This document shows, in pieces, positions 5,443-6,822 of a stretch of 6,822 bases of DNA (positions are counted from its first letter, which is position 1; each line of letters begins with the position of its first letter). The stretch comes from Candidatus Aegiribacteria sp. (GTDB lineage: Bacteria > Fermentibacterota > Fermentibacteria > Fermentibacterales > JCC-6), in the NCBI GenBank assembly GCA_030642525.1, contig DAOWNO010000113.1, forward strand, positions 1 through 6,822, read 5' to 3'. The notes beneath the pieces are model-generated. The model did no database searches. It was given only the letters and a program-made list of their open reading frames with translations, and was not told the origin of the DNA. The position numbers and the translations under genes were made by a program.

Positions 5443-6822
5443 CTATTTTATCTGAGCATTACGCTGGATTTTCTTCCAGGTATCTCGAAGCGGGATTGTT
5501 CTGTTGAAGATAAGCTTATCCGGCATGGAATCAGGATCTATGCAGAAATATCCCTTTCTTTCGAACTGCATTGGAACACCCGCTCTAAAATCAGCAGCTG
5601 ATGGTTCGAGTCTGCAGCCGGTGAGAACTGTCAGTGAATCAGGGTTTATTGTTTTCCTGAAATCATCTTCGGCAAGAGGATTTTCCACAGTAAAAAGCCT
5701 GTCGTAGAGTCTGACCTCCGCCGGAATTGAATGTTCTGCTGATACCCAGTGAATCGTTCCCTTCACTTTTCTTCCGTCGGAAGCATTGCCGCCGCGTGTT
5801 TCAGGGTCATAGGTGCACCGGAGCTCAACGATAAGACCATCTTTATCTTTAACAACATCCCTGCATGTGATGAAATATCCGTATCTCAGGCGCACTTCTT
5901 TTCCCGGTGCCAGTCTGAAGAACTTCTTCGGCGGATCTTTCATGAAGTCCTGTCTTTCTATAAACAGTTCCCTTGAGAAAGGAACCATTCTTGTTCCAGC
6001 AGTTTCGTCCTCGGGGTTATTGACGAATTCCATCTCCTCGGTCTGGTTCTCCGGATAGTTTTCAATGATTACCCTGAGTGGATCAAGAACACCCATTCTT
6101 CTCTCTGCTCGAATGTTCAGGTCTTCTCTGATGCAGTAATCGAGGAGTGCCATATCCACAGTGCTGCCCCTTTTCGCAACTCCTATTCTATCGATGAAAT
6201 TCCTTATCGATTCGGGAGCGACTCCTCTCCGTCTGAGTCCGGAAAGAGTAGGCATCCGTGGATCATCCCAGCCTTCTACGAATTCATCTTCCACAAGCTG
6301 AGCAAGTTTTCGCTTGCTCATTATTGTATATGTAAGATTTAATCTGGCAAACTCGATCTGTTGAGGATGGAAGATACCGAGCTGGTCGAGGAACCAGTCG
6401 TAGAGGGGTCTGTGATCTTCAAATTCCAGCGAGCAGAGTGAGTGTGTAATGCTCTCGATTGAATCCTCAAGGCAATGCGCGTAATCATACATGGGGTATA
6501 TGCACCATTCGTCACCCGTCCTGTGGTGGTTCTTCTTCAGTATACGGTATATAGCCGGATCACGCATATTCATGTTGGGAGAAGCCATGTCTATCTTTGC
6601 TCTTAGAGTTCTCGAACCGTCAGGGAATTCACCCGCCTTCATTCTTCGGAAGAGATCAAGACTCTCATCAACAGAGCGGTTTCTATAAGGGCTGTCAATT
6701 CCCGGTTCAGTCAGTGTACCCCTGTATTTCCGGACATCATCAGCAGAAAGGTCGCAGATGTAAGCGACGCCCTTCTCGATCAATTGCTCAGCATACCGAT
6801 ACATCTGCTCGAAATAGTCTGA
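5443..6822 (-). CDS. glnS: Glutaminyl-tRNA synthetase (5'-truncated by window edge)
   Basis: The enzyme charges tRNA-Gln with glutamine using ATP (class Ia synthetase). The window holds 459 codons, starting with [13 protein letters not shown]; compared with the 554-residue E. coli enzyme about 100 N-terminal residues, including the HIGH motif, lie beyond the right edge. An internal Met codon at 6804 is not the start. Visible hallmarks are [20 protein letters not shown], the [10 protein letters not shown] and THSLCSLEF segments (the Tyr and Cys of the GlnRS glutamine pocket), the KMSKS-class loop [23 protein letters not shown], and C-terminal anticodon-binding beta-barrels with [34 protein letters not shown] and the closing [11 protein letters not shown]. 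These separate it from GluRS. No insertion or stop breaks the visible part, and it ends with TAG. It sits upstream of the M20 gene and probably shares its transcript. GlnRS in bacteria is generally held to have come by transfer from eukaryotes; its presence suggests direct Gln-tRNA charging here. Confidence 0.96.
   Translation of the reverse strand, partial: SDYFEQMYRYAEQLIEKGVAYICDLSADDVRKYRGTLTEPGIDSPYRNRSVDESLDLFRRMKAGEFPDGSRTLRAKIDMASPNMNMRDPAIYRILKKNHHRTGDEWCIYPMYDYAHCLEDSIESITHSLCSLEFEDHRPLYDWFLDQLGIFHPQQIEFARLNLTYTIMSKRKLAQLVEDEFVEGWDDPRMPTLSGLRRRGVAPESIRNFIDRIGVAKRGSTVDMALLDYCIREDLNIRAERRMGVLDPLRVIIENYPENQTEEMEFVNNPEDETAGTRMVPFSRELFIERQDFMKDPPKKFFRLAPGKEVRLRYGYFITCRDVVKDKDGLIVELRCTYDPETRGGNASDGRKVKGTIHWVSAEHSIPAEVRLYDRLFTVENPLAEDDFRKTINPDSLTVLTGCRLEPSAADFRAGVPMQFERKGYFCIDPDSMPDKLIFNRTIPLRDTWKKIQRNAQIK

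Noticed and set aside
5443..6804. glnS beginning at the ATG at 6804
   Set aside because: The frame continues to the window edge with SDYFEQ, matching the GlnRS family, and the HIGH-motif region is missing. The ATG is internal.
1..6822. tRNA, rRNA, CRISPR arrays, insertion sequences, attachment sites
   Set aside because: Looked for by eye on both strands. No cloverleaf, regularly spaced direct repeats, transposase or integrase coding region was seen.

Overview
This 6.8 kb window looks like chromosomal sequence from a Gram-negative-type bacterium that exports proteins with C-terminal FlgD-like / type IX secretion (T9SS)-like sorting domains. That points to the Fibrobacteres-Chlorobi-Bacteroidetes (FCB) superphylum or a related candidate phylum such as Fermentibacteria. 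The assignment is an inference from protein style: NPF...IFD..GR..VWNG...PGLFYAR C-termini, a secreted metallopeptidase, a two-PDZ HtrA and a bacterial GlnRS. No 16S or other taxonomic marker is present.

Layout. Bases 2-100 (+) hold the last 32 codons of a secreted protein whose C-terminal sorting domain is cut by a TAA; the frame continues to 148 with the residues that would complete the domain. Bases 188-583 (-) carry a second, decayed sorting-domain tail with in-frame TGA codons, followed by a good minus-strand terminator (203-237). Bases 683-2455 (-) encode an intact secreted zinc metallopeptidase (HEFQH) with its own C-terminal sorting domain, followed by a strong hairpin (626-655). The 412 bp divergent intergenic region (2456-2867) holds a candidate promoter for the metallopeptidase, a 10 bp palindrome and what looks like a frameshifted gene scrap. 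Bases 2868-4292 (+) encode an HtrA/DegP-type serine protease with two PDZ domains. It meets, tail to tail with a 16 bp overlap, an M20-family amidohydrolase (4277-5407, -). Upstream of that on the same strand is glnS (5443-6822, -), cut by the window edge.

How the genes may work together. Three consecutive intact genes are peptidases or amidohydrolases predicted for three compartments: exported metallopeptidase, periplasmic HtrA, cytoplasmic M20 enzyme. This would fit a protein- or peptide-degrading lifestyle, but co-regulation is not shown. glnS and the M20 gene are 35 bp apart on one strand and probably co-transcribed.

I see no dramatic new system. The most unusual signal is the broken sorting-domain tails in the first 600 bases: two tails on opposite strands, each interrupted by a stop at a position that internal alignment with the intact metallopeptidase tail shows should be coding.
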